From Johnsonella ignava ATCC 51276 (GTDB lineage Bacteria > Bacillota > Clostridia > Lachnospirales > Lachnospiraceae), in contig NZ_JH378832.1 of assembly GCF_000235445.1 (NCBI RefSeq), positions 234,582-298,581 of the forward strand: a stretch of 64,000 nt of DNA, given 5' to 3'. This document shows, piece after piece, positions 43,948 through 53,059 of this stretch. Both the position numbers and the translations under genes were made by a program. Within the stretch, counting starts at the first letter, position 1; each line of letters opens with the position of its first letter. The notes beneath the pieces were generated by a model. The model worked only from the letters and a program-made list of their open reading frames with translations, was not told the DNA's origin and ran no database searches.

Positions 43948-45405
43948 TCATATAAAAAATGAATTTACTCTATCAGCATTTTCCTGTGTCCAACCCCCAA
44001 ACCAATCAAGTTTGCCATTATCTAAAAAGAGCAGATAATCACAACATTCCTTCAAAAGTTCAGGATCATGAGTTATAATAAACAAAGTTTTTCCCTCACT
44101 GCTAAGGTTCTTCATAAGTTTAGAAACTCCTAACATATGTTTATAATCCAGACCGCTTGTCGGTTCATCAAAAATCAGCAATTCTTTACCACTTGCGATA
44201 GCACTCCCAATTGCAACTCTCTGCTTCTGTCCACCGGACAGAGAAAGAGGATGCACATCATAAAACTTTTCTAAGTTCAAATCTTTAAGTATCTTATCCG
44301 CCTTTTGCTTAGCCTCTTCATTATCATTTTCCATACTTAGGAGGATTTCATCCAACACACTTTCTGTAAATAGTTGATGGTTTACATCCTGCATTACCAT
44401 ATAGCTTTTATTTTTCCAGTCTTTTGCCGAAAATATACTGCCCTTGTAATTAAGAAAACCTTTCGTTTTTTTCTCAAGTCCACAGATTGATTTTGCCAAT
44501 GTTGATTTTCCCGCACCATTATACCCTAATATTCCAACTATTGCACCGAAAGGTATCTTTATTTCTGGAATATCAAGAAACTTATATTTCTTATATGAAA
44601 ATGAAATGTTGGTAAAGCTAAAAGTTTCATCTTTATTAGTATGCTCTTTTTCTTCAAAATGAATAGCTGTACGGGAGCGAAGCCCCATTTGATGAATATC
44701 TTTTTCGTCAATTTTTTTAAATTCTTCAGTAGACATATCCCTGATGATTTTTCCGTCTTCCATGTAAATAATCCTGTCTACAAGCTCCATCAGATAATAC
44801 AGGCGATGCTCGGCAACAATAACAGTCTTACCCTGAGCTTTCCATTTCCTGACTACTTCTTTTAGGTCTGAAATCGTGCGAAGATCCAGATTGGATGAAG
44901 GCTCATCAAGGATAAAAATATCGGGCTGCATTGCTGCAACGGAAGCACAGGCGATTTTTTGCTTTTCTCCACCTGATAATGCAAACAGATTGCGGTCAAG
45001 CAAATATTCCATGTTTAAGTCTTTTGCCACCTGTCCAATCCTATGATACATTTCCTCCCTTGGTATTCCTGTATTTTCACAGCCAAAAGCGATTTCACTG
45101 GTAGAATCTATACTGAAAAACTGTGAGCGTGGATTTTGGAACACAGAGCCGACTTTTTGTGATAACTCATACAAGGTTATACCGGATGAATCTACATTAT
45201 TAATCAATATCTGCCCTTTTAGCTCTCCCTGATAGTATGTCGGAGCAAGCCCGTTGATAAGACGGGTAATTGTAGTTTTTCCACATCCGGAAGCCCCACA
45301 GAGCATAACAATCTGCCCTGAGGGGACGGTTAGGTTTATATCATATACGCCGGATTTATGTTCCTCTGTATGATAAAAAAAGGATACATTCTTTAGTACA
45401 ATCAT
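43948..45405 (-). CDS. ECF transporter, double ATP-binding protein
   Basis: 485 residues from the ATG at 45405, chosen because GGGAG lies upstream (an ATG at 45435 has no ribosome site and overlaps the T gene). Two ABC ATPase halves: Walker A CGASGCGKTT near 38 with signature ALSGGEKQKIACASV, and Walker A LGYNGAGKST near 300 with signature SLSGGQKQRVAIGSA. Walker B blocks are IFILDEPSSNLD and LLIFDEPTSGLD. It energises the S and T proteins encoded upstream, like EcfA1/A2 fused. Confidence 0.9.
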   Translation of the reverse strand: MIVLKNVSFFYHTEEHKSGVYDINLTVPSGQIVMLCGASGCGKTTITRLINGLAPTYYQGELKGQILINNVDSSGITLYELSQKVGSVFQNPRSQFFSIDSTSEIAFGCENTGIPREEMYHRIGQVAKDLNMEYLLDRNLFALSGGEKQKIACASVAAMQPDIFILDEPSSNLDLRTISDLKEVVRKWKAQGKTVIVAEHRLYYLMELVDRIIYMEDGKIIRDMSTEEFKKIDEKDIHQMGLRSRTAIHFEEKEHTNKDETFSFTNISFSYKKYKFLDIPEIKIPFGAIVGILGYNGAGKSTLAKSICGLEKKTKGFLNYKGSIFSAKDWKNKSYMVMQDVNHQLFTESVLDEILLSMENDNEEAKQKADKILKDLNLEKFYDVHPLSLSGGQKQRVAIGSAIASGKELLIFDEPTSGLDYKHMLGVSKLMKNLSSEGKTLFIITHDPELLKECCDYLLFLDNGKLDWFGGWTQENADRVNSFFI

Positions 45406-45410
45406 AACTC

Positions 45411-46145
45411 TTACATTCTCCCGACTATTATCCATATTATTAAAAGAACTGTAATAACCGCCATTCCTATGTCGTAAATACCAAAACTGAGCTCTACCAG
45501 GCAGCTTCGCTTTTTAAGACCTCCAAGCCCTCTTGATAACGCAGCGGCTGAAAGCTCTTCACCTATTTTTGCTATCGACATCATCAGAGGGATTACCCTG
45601 TACTCCAAAATCAATATCGGATTCTTCCAAAACTTAGGAGTTCCAAATCTTACTTCTCTCATCCGCATTGCATTGCCAATAGATCTGCTTTCCTCACCCA
45701 GGGTAGGAATAAAGCGAAAAACTACCGAAACCGGTATAATGAAAGCTTCCGGAACATGGCATAGATTCATCGCCGATATAAATTCATTCGGTTTCGTTGA
45801 TTTAATAATATAATATCCGAACATAAACACCGGGAAAAAACGGAAAATCAGTTCTGTAATAAGCCCTAAAAACATAGCAAGTAAATAAGGAAATTCCAAT
45901 TTTCCGTGAAGTAACTTTGCAAGTATCGCAATTATAAATAAGCCACCATAAATAAAAGCCGGGCGATACCTATGATTCGACAGCAATAAAACTATGGGAA
46001 TAAGCACAAGCACACTGTTCATGAGAAGATTCTTATTAACAAAAAATATAAGGGTTGCAAGCACAAACATAAAAAGGACTTTTGTACGAGGGTCAAGGTA
46101 TACTCCCCTGTGTTTTGGAGGTCTATATATTACATTCTCCTTCAT
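45411..46145 (-). CDS. ECF transporter T component (CbiQ/EcfT family)
   Basis: 244 residues with about five membrane helices. The coupling motifs of EcfT appear as RMREVRFGTPKFWKNP near 170 and AAALSRGLGG near 212 (the A-x-x-x-R-G pattern). It links the S component to the ATPases. Directly between the S and A genes. Confidence 0.9.
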   Translation of the reverse strand: MKENVIYRPPKHRGVYLDPRTKVLFMFVLATLIFFVNKNLLMNSVLVLIPIVLLLSNHRYRPAFIYGGLFIIAILAKLLHGKLEFPYLLAMFLGLITELIFRFFPVFMFGYYIIKSTKPNEFISAMNLCHVPEAFIIPVSVVFRFIPTLGEESRSIGNAMRMREVRFGTPKFWKNPILILEYRVIPLMMSIAKIGEELSAAALSRGLGGLKKRSCLVELSFGIYDIGMAVITVLLIIWIIVGRM

Positions 46146-46730
46146 CTATGCGATTCCTGCCCTTTCAAAGTGCTTTTTAAGCATCTTTCTGCCAAAAAAT
46201 GCACCAATGATAGAGGAAACCAGAATGATGCCAATTCCTGCAAATCCCATCCATGAAGGCATATACCTGCTAATACCTGCAACATATTCATCTCCCATTG
46301 AATCTCTTACCTGCTCCATATAGGTAGCTGTTAAAAGCCACATAGGTGCAGCACAGCCTATCATACCGCAAGAGAAAATCCAATAACCAATTACGTCGAA
46401 CTTAAAGCTTTTATATTTTCCAAGACTTAGTACCAGATCTGACAGCAGCCCTGCCAGAATGTATGTAATTGTAGGAATATAGGTGTAACCCATCAGATAC
46501 CAGAAAACAGCCAGAATAACTCCCATAATTGAAACCATACCAAATTTTTCCACTTTAGTTAAAAACAGCATAAACGGTATTCCGGTTACAATAGGAACTA
46601 AAATATATTCTAGCGGATAAAGAATCGGTATAGCCCCTAACATTCCAATTGCAAAGAAAACAACAAGGTATATAGCGGTATAAATTCCGACATTAATTAG
46701 ATCCTTTGCATTTAACTTACTGTTTTTCAT
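46146..46730 (-). CDS. ECF transporter S component (MptD family)
   Basis: 194 residues from the ATG at 46730 with AGGAGG eight bases upstream (a GTG one codon earlier is possible). Six hydrophobic helices are predicted, beginning KDLINVGIYTAIYLVVFFAIG. The layout (S, T and double ATPase following two exporter-fold ABC genes) matches the MptD-type clusters of Firmicutes. The substrate is unknown; siderophore or cofactor uptake has been proposed for similar loci. Abuts the T gene with no gap. Confidence 0.82.
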   Translation of the reverse strand: MKNSKLNAKDLINVGIYTAIYLVVFFAIGMLGAIPILYPLEYILVPIVTGIPFMLFLTKVEKFGMVSIMGVILAVFWYLMGYTYIPTITYILAGLLSDLVLSLGKYKSFKFDVIGYWIFSCGMIGCAAPMWLLTATYMEQVRDSMGDEYVAGISRYMPSWMGFAGIGIILVSSIIGAFFGRKMLKKHFERAGIA

Positions 46731-46839
46731 CACAAATACCTCCTAAAAATAATAAAATTTATAAATATAACAAAATTAATTTGATCCCGTATTGAGATAT
46801 AAAACCTAACAAACAGCTTTCATATCTTCATTTTATCTC

Positions 46840-48570
46840 TTACATTTTCCACGCAGTTGCATCTTCTCGTTCCGCTATAAAACGGCGATAGATTCCTTCT
46901 TTATGAATAAGTTCATCGTGAGTGCCCTGCTGCTCTATCTTCATTTTATTGATAACCAGAATCCGATCCGCATGTCTTACAGTTTTTAGCCTATGTGCTA
47001 TCATAATTACGGTTTTATCTTTTGTAAGTGCTTCAATCGCATTTTGCAGCCTGTCCTCATTTTCCGGATCTACATTGGCAGTCGCTTCATCAAGTATTAT
47101 AATCGGCGCATCCTTTAAGATAGCTCTTGCTATGGATATTCTCTGTTTTTCGCCACCCGAAAGATTCATACCCCCTTCTCCGGCAACAGTTTCATATCCA
47201 AGCGGCAGACTCATGATAAATTCATGGCAACAGGCACTTTTAGCTGCTGCGATAACATCTTCTCTCGATGCTTCAGGTTTTCCAAATCGGATATTGTTTT
47301 CAATCGTATCCTGAAACAGATATACCTTTTGAAAAACAATGCTTATCTGACTCATCAACGACTCCAGTGTATACTCTTTCACATCATGTCCGCCAATCAA
47401 AATGCTGCCATTGTCAACATCCCAGAATCTGGCTATCAGATTACACATAGTTGTTTTTCCGGAACCGCTTGGACCGATTATTGCAGTAAAGCTTTTATCC
47501 GGAAGTGTTACTGAAATACCGTCCAATATCTTTTTCTTTTCATAAGAAAAGCTGACATTATTAAATATAATATCATGGTTAGACGGCGATAATTCTTTCC
47601 CATTTGAATCCATTTGCACAAGATCATCTGTCCGGTTCGCATCCTCAATAGAGCTGCTTACTATACGTAAGATTGACATTGCACTTCCTGCGGATTCAAG
47701 TCCTGAAAAAACGGAAAATGAAATTATAATGCTCATCAGTGTGGTAAGCAGATTCATTTCTCCCTTAAAATAAGAGTAAAGTGCAAACAGCATAATCCCT
47801 ACACTGCACATTCTAAGTACCATTTCCTGCATTATAGTGTATGGAGTAAATAGTTTCTCCAGATTCAGATTGGCATTCCGGCTGTTTTGCATCGCAGTTT
47901 TTAGTTTTTTATCACCCTTTCCGGTCAGGTTAAACGCCTTTATTATCAACATTCCCTGTAACTGTTCCAGTAAGGCATCTACCAGTTTTTCCTGTGCCTC
48001 CTGTCTAAGCGGAGCTAAATTTCTTGATTTTCTTTCCATAACAGAAGTAACCCACAGATATAGTATAATTCCTACAGTTATAAATATTCCAATCTGCCAC
48101 CGGTATACCAAAATCATTAGTAAAAATACTATTGAATCAATAAAACCGCTCATCATATTAACGAGAACCATAGGTGCTGTATTCTCTACTTCATCAAGTA
48201 TTGTTGTGGTAATACCTGTGATTTCTCCAAGATTATTCTCATTAAAATATCCCATAGGAACGGTCTTTAACTTGTTTCCGATTGATATACGTTTTTCTGC
48301 CACCATAAAATAACCGGCATGTGTTCTTTGTAACTGTGCAAATTTATCTGTTACAGTTCTTCCCAAAATACTAATCAAAAGAAAAGATAGTGCGATTATC
48401 ATTGGTTTTGTATCTCTCTCACCATTAATTATCGCTTTCAAAATAAAATATATTGCACTGATTTGTAACATATTAAACATTGCATAAACAAATCCCAACA
48501 GCACAGATTTATTGAGATTGCCTTTTTCTTTTCCGGAAAAATCCCATATTTTCTTTAATGCATCAATCAT
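46840..48570 (-). CDS. ABC transporter, fused membrane and ATP-binding domains (subunit 2 of TetR-linked pair)
   Basis: 576 residues from the ATG at 48570, which has GGAGGGAGAGG upstream and overlaps the previous stop as ATGA (a start at 48609 is unlikely). Exporter-fold membrane domain (about 15-300), Walker A IGPSGSGKTT near 365, signature LSGGEKQRISIARAI near 470 and Walker B IIILDEATANVDPE. Intact catalytic residues. Pairs with the 48567-50312 product. Confidence 0.9.
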   Translation of the reverse strand: MIDALKKIWDFSGKEKGNLNKSVLLGFVYAMFNMLQISAIYFILKAIINGERDTKPMIIALSFLLISILGRTVTDKFAQLQRTHAGYFMVAEKRISIGNKLKTVPMGYFNENNLGEITGITTTILDEVENTAPMVLVNMMSGFIDSIVFLLMILVYRWQIGIFITVGIILYLWVTSVMERKSRNLAPLRQEAQEKLVDALLEQLQGMLIIKAFNLTGKGDKKLKTAMQNSRNANLNLEKLFTPYTIMQEMVLRMCSVGIMLFALYSYFKGEMNLLTTLMSIIISFSVFSGLESAGSAMSILRIVSSSIEDANRTDDLVQMDSNGKELSPSNHDIIFNNVSFSYEKKKILDGISVTLPDKSFTAIIGPSGSGKTTMCNLIARFWDVDNGSILIGGHDVKEYTLESLMSQISIVFQKVYLFQDTIENNIRFGKPEASREDVIAAAKSACCHEFIMSLPLGYETVAGEGGMNLSGGEKQRISIARAILKDAPIIILDEATANVDPENEDRLQNAIEALTKDKTVIMIAHRLKTVRHADRILVINKMKIEQQGTHDELIHKEGIYRRFIAEREDATAWKM

Positions 48571-50312
48571 AATACCTCTCCCTCCATAGCGCCTATATGT
48601 GCCGTCCACATTGACCTGTACCGGGCATTTTCCTTTAAAAGCTCCTCATGTGTACCAATACCATTTACACGTCCATTATCAACCACAACAATTTGCTTTG
48701 CATCCTTGATTGTAGAAAGGCGATGTGCAATTACTATCACTGTTTTCCCTTTAACAAGCTTGGAAATCGCTCTTTGTAAAACGGCTTCATTTTCCGGATC
48801 TATATATGCAGTTGCCTCATCAAGAATTATAATTGGTGCATTCTTTAAAATTGCTCTGGCGATAGAGATTCTCTGTTTTTCTCCGCCCGAAAGATGGTTG
48901 CCGCTTCTGCCTACAATTGTGTCGTAGCCGTTTTCTAAGCCACAAATAAATTCATGGCACCCTGAAAGACGTGCAGCCGTTTCAACCTCTGTATCTTTTG
49001 CAGAGGGTTTCCCAAGACGAATATTTTCCCGTACCGTTTCATTAAAGAGATAATTATCCTGTGAAACAAAGGCTACCAGATCATACAGCTGTGAAAGAGG
49101 GATTTTCTTCGTATTTACATTACCAATACTTATTTCACCTTGTATTATATCCCAATATCCCGCAATCAGCCTCGCAATAGTTGTTTTTCCCGAACCGCTC
49201 TCACCAACCAGTGCAGTCAAGGCATTTTCAGGAATATCAAGACTTATGTCATGTAATATTTCCTTATCATCGTGGTATGAAAAAGAAACATTTGTAAGAC
49301 GTATGTTATTGTTGGGGATGGAGACAGCTTCTGTGCCATGTATCTGTTCTTCGCTACACAATATCTTATCTACAGAACCAACTATGGTTCCGACCTTTGC
49401 AAGACTGTCTATAAAGCCCGTTGCTGCAAGAAGAGGTCCGACAATTCCAAGAGATAAAATAATTGTCGTTATAAATGTCCCGGCACTTAAACTTCCACTT
49501 GTATAAAGCAACCAGCCTATAGGCAAAATAGTAATCATAGTTGTAGGGGATATTGCTTTTGACAATGAAAACGGATACTGGCAGCCTTTCATCCAGTTAT
49601 AGTAATAATCCGCATTTGCGAGAATTTTTTCGGAGTATTTTTTATATGAATTATCTCCTTGATTAAATGCCTTGATAACTTCAATACCGCTCATATATTC
49701 CACAATAGCCGCATTCATCTCGCCATTTACTTCAACGGATGCCTTATACTTTTCTCCATAGTCCCGCATCACCAGCCCCATAAACAACATGCCTACAGGT
49801 ATAGAGACCAGTGAAAGCAGTGCCATACGCCAATCTAAAATAAACAAATAAATAAGAACACATAAAGGACCGACCAGGTTTGCAGTCATCTCCGGAAACA
49901 GATGTGCAAGAGGGCGCTCCATACTTTCAACCTGATCAACTATTATTTGCTTCATATCCCCACTTGAAGCATCTAATATAGTACCTAAAGGTAGTTTCGG
50001 GAGCTTCTCCATAAGTTTTTCCCGTATTGTATTTAATATGGAAAATGCAGCCCGATGTGAAAAAGCAAGAGCTTTGGCATAAAGCACACTCCTGAGAAGA
50101 TATCCAATAAAACTAAACAAACATAGAATTAAAAAATATGCTGCCGGGCGATTTTCTTTTCCAATTAATGCACTGACAATCCTTGCCGCCATTACATATG
50201 GAAGCATTCCGGCTAAAACTCCTAAAACAGCCAGAAAAATTGCAGTCTTAAGACGGGCATGCTCTGTCTGACCTAGCTCCCATAGACGCAATAACGCTTT
50301 TTTTGTACTCAT
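48567..50312 (-). CDS. ABC transporter, fused membrane and ATP-binding domains (subunit 1 of TetR-linked pair)
   Basis: 581 residues. Membrane domain about 20-310; Walker A VGESGSGKTT near 365, signature LSGGEKQRISIARAI near 475 and Walker B IIILDEATAYIDPE. Together with the next gene it would form a heterodimer. The first gene of the operon, 98 bp downstream of the TetR stop with an operator-like palindrome in the gap. Confidence 0.9.
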   Translation of the reverse strand: MSTKKALLRLWELGQTEHARLKTAIFLAVLGVLAGMLPYVMAARIVSALIGKENRPAAYFLILCLFSFIGYLLRSVLYAKALAFSHRAAFSILNTIREKLMEKLPKLPLGTILDASSGDMKQIIVDQVESMERPLAHLFPEMTANLVGPLCVLIYLFILDWRMALLSLVSIPVGMLFMGLVMRDYGEKYKASVEVNGEMNAAIVEYMSGIEVIKAFNQGDNSYKKYSEKILANADYYYNWMKGCQYPFSLSKAISPTTMITILPIGWLLYTSGSLSAGTFITTIILSLGIVGPLLAATGFIDSLAKVGTIVGSVDKILCSEEQIHGTEAVSIPNNNIRLTNVSFSYHDDKEILHDISLDIPENALTALVGESGSGKTTIARLIAGYWDIIQGEISIGNVNTKKIPLSQLYDLVAFVSQDNYLFNETVRENIRLGKPSAKDTEVETAARLSGCHEFICGLENGYDTIVGRSGNHLSGGEKQRISIARAILKNAPIIILDEATAYIDPENEAVLQRAISKLVKGKTVIVIAHRLSTIKDAKQIVVVDNGRVNGIGTHEELLKENARYRSMWTAHIGAMEGEVL

Positions 50313-50341
50313 AGTATAACCTCTTTATTTTAAATTAATTT

Positions 50342-50375
50342 AAAGATAACTTAGGTCGCTTACTTAGTTATCTTT
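50342..50375. promoter_or_regulatory. Inverted repeat, candidate TetR operator of the ABC/ECF operon
   Basis: AAAGATAACT (50342-50351) and AGTTATCTTT (50366-50375) are perfect 10-bp arms around 14 bases that are themselves partly symmetric. It lies 30 bp upstream of the first ABC gene. The half-site GATAACTT also occurs upstream of the tetR gene near 51044. Confidence 0.6.
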
Positions 50376-50410
50376 GTGTTTTAAAAATATGCCGCATTGC
50401 TGCGGCAATA

Positions 50411-51031
50411 TCAAATCTTAAGCAGCTTTCTCCAGCCTGCGGAAAAAAATTCTGCCAGACTTTGAGCAGAAGCCAAGGCTGCTTCCTCGCTAAAATCATG
50501 CAATATAGGTTCAAAAAGACAGGCATAATAGGCATGCAGGATCATATGCAGTTCATTATGAGTTGCATGATGATATGCAATACCTTTTGTGTTAAGCACA
50601 TCAAACATACGATATGTACTGCTCAGTTCCTTCTCAACAAGCCAATCAATATAATCACTGTATTTTGTTCCGTCAGAAGAACATAGAATAAGCTTAAATG
50701 CATCAAAATGCAGATAAATATAATGAATAAATTCCGTAATGGTTTCTATTGAAATCTTCCATACTTCATCTGTATTTCCTGCATCTATGTAATCAAAGCA
50801 TTCTCCCTCTGCTATATCAAATCTGGCAAGAAGTCCATTTGCCGCATCATCTACAAGCTCACTGAAAATGGCAGATTTGTCCTCAAAATGTCTATAAAAA
50901 GCACCGGTAGTTACACCTGCAGCCTTGCATAGAGCCCGAAGATTTGTCCGTTCATAACCATATTTTAAAAACAGCCTTTTACCGCTTTCCAGTATCTTTT
51001 TATGTGTAATTTCATATTTTTCAGTTGCCAT
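50411..51031 (-). CDS. TetR family transcriptional regulator
   Basis: 206 residues from the ATG at 51031, which has AAGGAGAG upstream (a start at 51088 lacks one). The N-terminal helix-turn-helix domain reads ILESGKRLFLKYGYERTNLR then LCKAAGVTTGAFYRHFEDKS, a textbook TetR DNA-binding region. The C-terminal ligand domain (about 60-206) has no recognisable ligand class. It probably represses the downstream ABC/ECF operon and itself. Confidence 0.92.
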   Translation of the reverse strand: MATEKYEITHKKILESGKRLFLKYGYERTNLRALCKAAGVTTGAFYRHFEDKSAIFSELVDDAANGLLARFDIAEGECFDYIDAGNTDEVWKISIETITEFIHYIYLHFDAFKLILCSSDGTKYSDYIDWLVEKELSSTYRMFDVLNTKGIAYHHATHNELHMILHAYYACLFEPILHDFSEEAALASAQSLAEFFSAGWRKLLKI

Positions 51032-51178
51032 TTCTCTCCTTTTTGATAACTTTGTTATTATTATACTTTCAATAAAGTTAGTTGTCAATAACTACAGTTA
51101 AACCAGGTAGCTTTAATCTTTAAATAACTTTGATATTCAGGAAACATTTTTATATATTTTTGTTATCTTTAAGCACAT

Positions 51179-51202
51179 AAAAGGCTCCTTTCAGAGCCTT
51201 AT
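51179..51202 (-). terminator. Terminator downstream of dnaB
   Basis: On the minus strand AAGGCTC-TGAAAG-GAGCCTT is followed by TTTT. It lies 65 bp past the dnaB stop, inside the flanking repeat relative to dnaB. Confidence 0.6.
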
Positions 51203-51230
51203 GATAGTCAGGGTTTTATATACTTACCTA

Positions 51231-51260
51231 TTCCCGTCTTTTAATATGTTTTTATGAAAT
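51231..51260. repeat. Right copy of island-flanking direct repeat
   Basis: TTCCCGTCTTTTAATATG then TTTTTATGAAAT: 29 of 30 positions match 43667-43695. It ends 3 bp before the dnaB stop codon. Confidence 0.7.
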
Positions 51261-51263
51261 GTT

Positions 51264-52598
51264 TTATTCTCTTGCTATATTTACAAATTTAGTAGTTTCC
51301 GGTTTCCATACAAGTTTTACGGTCCCTATCGGACCGTTTCTCTGCTTTGCTATTATAACCTCAGCCTCATTTATATTTTCAGTATCCTTTTTATAGTAAT
51401 CCTCTCTGTATAAAAACATAACTATATCGGCATCCTGTTCTATGGCTCCCGACTCTCTGAGATCGGAAAGCATAGGTCTGTGGTCCGTTCTGGTCTCACA
51501 TGCCCTTGAAAGCTGAGAAAGTGCTACTACCGGTGCCTTAAGTTCCCTTGCTAGAGCTTTTAAATTCCTTGAAATCTCAGATATCTCCTGCTGCCTGTTT
51601 TCAGAAGATTTACCGCTTCCGGACATAAGCTGAAGATAGTCTATTATAACTATATCAAGCCCCTTTTCAAGCTTTATCTTCCTGCATTTGCTCCTTAACT
51701 CAGTTATACTTATACCTGGTGTGTCGTCAATCATTATCTTTGAACTTCCGACCTGCACCACCCCTCTTATAAGCTGATCCCAGTCATTGTCATTTAAGTT
51801 TCCTATCCTCAATTTTTGTGAATCAATTCCTGTTTCCATGGCAAGCATACGCTGTACAAGCTGTTCCGCACTCATCTCAAGCGAAAAAATCATACAGGGC
51901 ATATTTTTTTTCATTGCCACATGCTCAACCACATTAAGTACAAATGCTGTCTTTCCCATAGACGGTCTGGCTGCTATAAGGACAAGGTCCGAGGGCTGGA
52001 AACCGCTTGTCTTATAATCAAGATCTATAAAACCCGTGGGAATTCCGGTAACGCTTTCCTTCGTACGGCTTGCCTGCTCTATCCTGTTGAGTACATTTTC
52101 AGCAACCTTTTCTATAGGCTTAATATCAGTACTGCCTCTGCTCTGAAGCACCTTAAACATATTTTTTTCAGCCTCTGCAAGTATATATTCCATACTTTCC
52201 TTACCTGCATAGCAATCAGCTGCAATATTCTCGCTGACCCTTATAAGCCTCCTTAAAACCGCCTTTTCATGGACTATCGAAGCATACGCCTTTATATTCG
52301 CCGAGGTTGGCACTGAAACAAGTATATCTCTTACAAAATCAATCCCTGCAACCTCAGGCGGTATATTTTTTTCCTTTAATCTGTCCTGCAGCACCACAAG
52401 ATCAACAGGCTTGCCCTCATTAAACAGCTCGACCATACTCTCAAACATTATTGCGTACTGTGATGTATAAAAATCTTCCTTGTCAAGTATGTCCATTGCG
52501 GCTGTAACTGCCCCTTTATCCATAAGCATGGCACCTATAACCGATTTTTCCGCCTCTATACTATGCGGCAGAATTCTCTTTAATAAAGCCTCATCCAT
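51264..52598 (-). CDS. dnaB: Replicative DNA helicase
   Basis: 444 residues. N-terminal domain (about 8-110), linker, and RecA-type motor with Walker A AARPSMGKTAF near 208, Walker B DIVIIDYLQLM near 305 and the late motif LSQLSRACETR. The hexameric helicase unwinds DNA ahead of the replication fork. It lies 14 bp after rplI in the standard gdpP-rplI-dnaB order. Confidence 0.97.
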   Translation of the reverse strand: MDEALLKRILPHSIEAEKSVIGAMLMDKGAVTAAMDILDKEDFYTSQYAIMFESMVELFNEGKPVDLVVLQDRLKEKNIPPEVAGIDFVRDILVSVPTSANIKAYASIVHEKAVLRRLIRVSENIAADCYAGKESMEYILAEAEKNMFKVLQSRGSTDIKPIEKVAENVLNRIEQASRTKESVTGIPTGFIDLDYKTSGFQPSDLVLIAARPSMGKTAFVLNVVEHVAMKKNMPCMIFSLEMSAEQLVQRMLAMETGIDSQKLRIGNLNDNDWDQLIRGVVQVGSSKIMIDDTPGISITELRSKCRKIKLEKGLDIVIIDYLQLMSGSGKSSENRQQEISEISRNLKALARELKAPVVALSQLSRACETRTDHRPMLSDLRESGAIEQDADIVMFLYREDYYKKDTENINEAEVIIAKQRNGPIGTVKLVWKPETTKFVNIARE

Positions 52599-52612
52599 AA
52601 AAGATTCTCTTT

Positions 52613-53059
52613 CTATGCTTCAAGTACTTTTACTGTAAATTTTGCATTGACATCCTTATGGAGCCTGATTGTAACTTCATGACTGCCGAAAGTTTTTATA
52701 GGTTCTGCCAGAACGATCTTCTTTTTATCAATATCAACCTTAAACTGATCCTTTATTGCCTGTGAGATTTCCTTTGTAGTTACTGAACCGTAGGTTTTTC
52801 CGTCTCTTCCTCCTTTTATCATTATCTCAATTTTGCCGCCTTCAATCTTTCCTGCCGTTTCTTTTGCAAGATCGAGCTGATTTTGAGCAATTTTTTGAGC
52901 GTTTGCCTTTTGAAGCTTTAACGTGTTTAAATTCTGAGCATTTGCCTCAACACCTTTTTTCTTGGGGATTAAAAAATTTCTTGCATATCCCTCACTTACT
53001 TCTACAACTTCGCCCTTTCGCCCAAGCGACTTTACATCCTCAATAAGAACTATTTTCAT
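52613..53059 (-). CDS. rplI: 50S ribosomal protein L9
   Basis: 148 residues. The N-terminal rRNA-binding domain MKIVLIEDVKSLGRKGEVVE with GYARNFLIPKKKGV is diagnostic; a long connecting helix and C-terminal domain with GRDGKTYGSVT follow. Its start overlaps the stop of the phosphodiesterase gene by 1 bp. Confidence 0.97.
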   Translation of the reverse strand: MKIVLIEDVKSLGRKGEVVEVSEGYARNFLIPKKKGVEANAQNLNTLKLQKANAQKIAQNQLDLAKETAGKIEGGKIEIMIKGGRDGKTYGSVTTKEISQAIKDQFKVDIDKKKIVLAEPIKTFGSHEVTIRLHKDVNAKFTVKVLEA

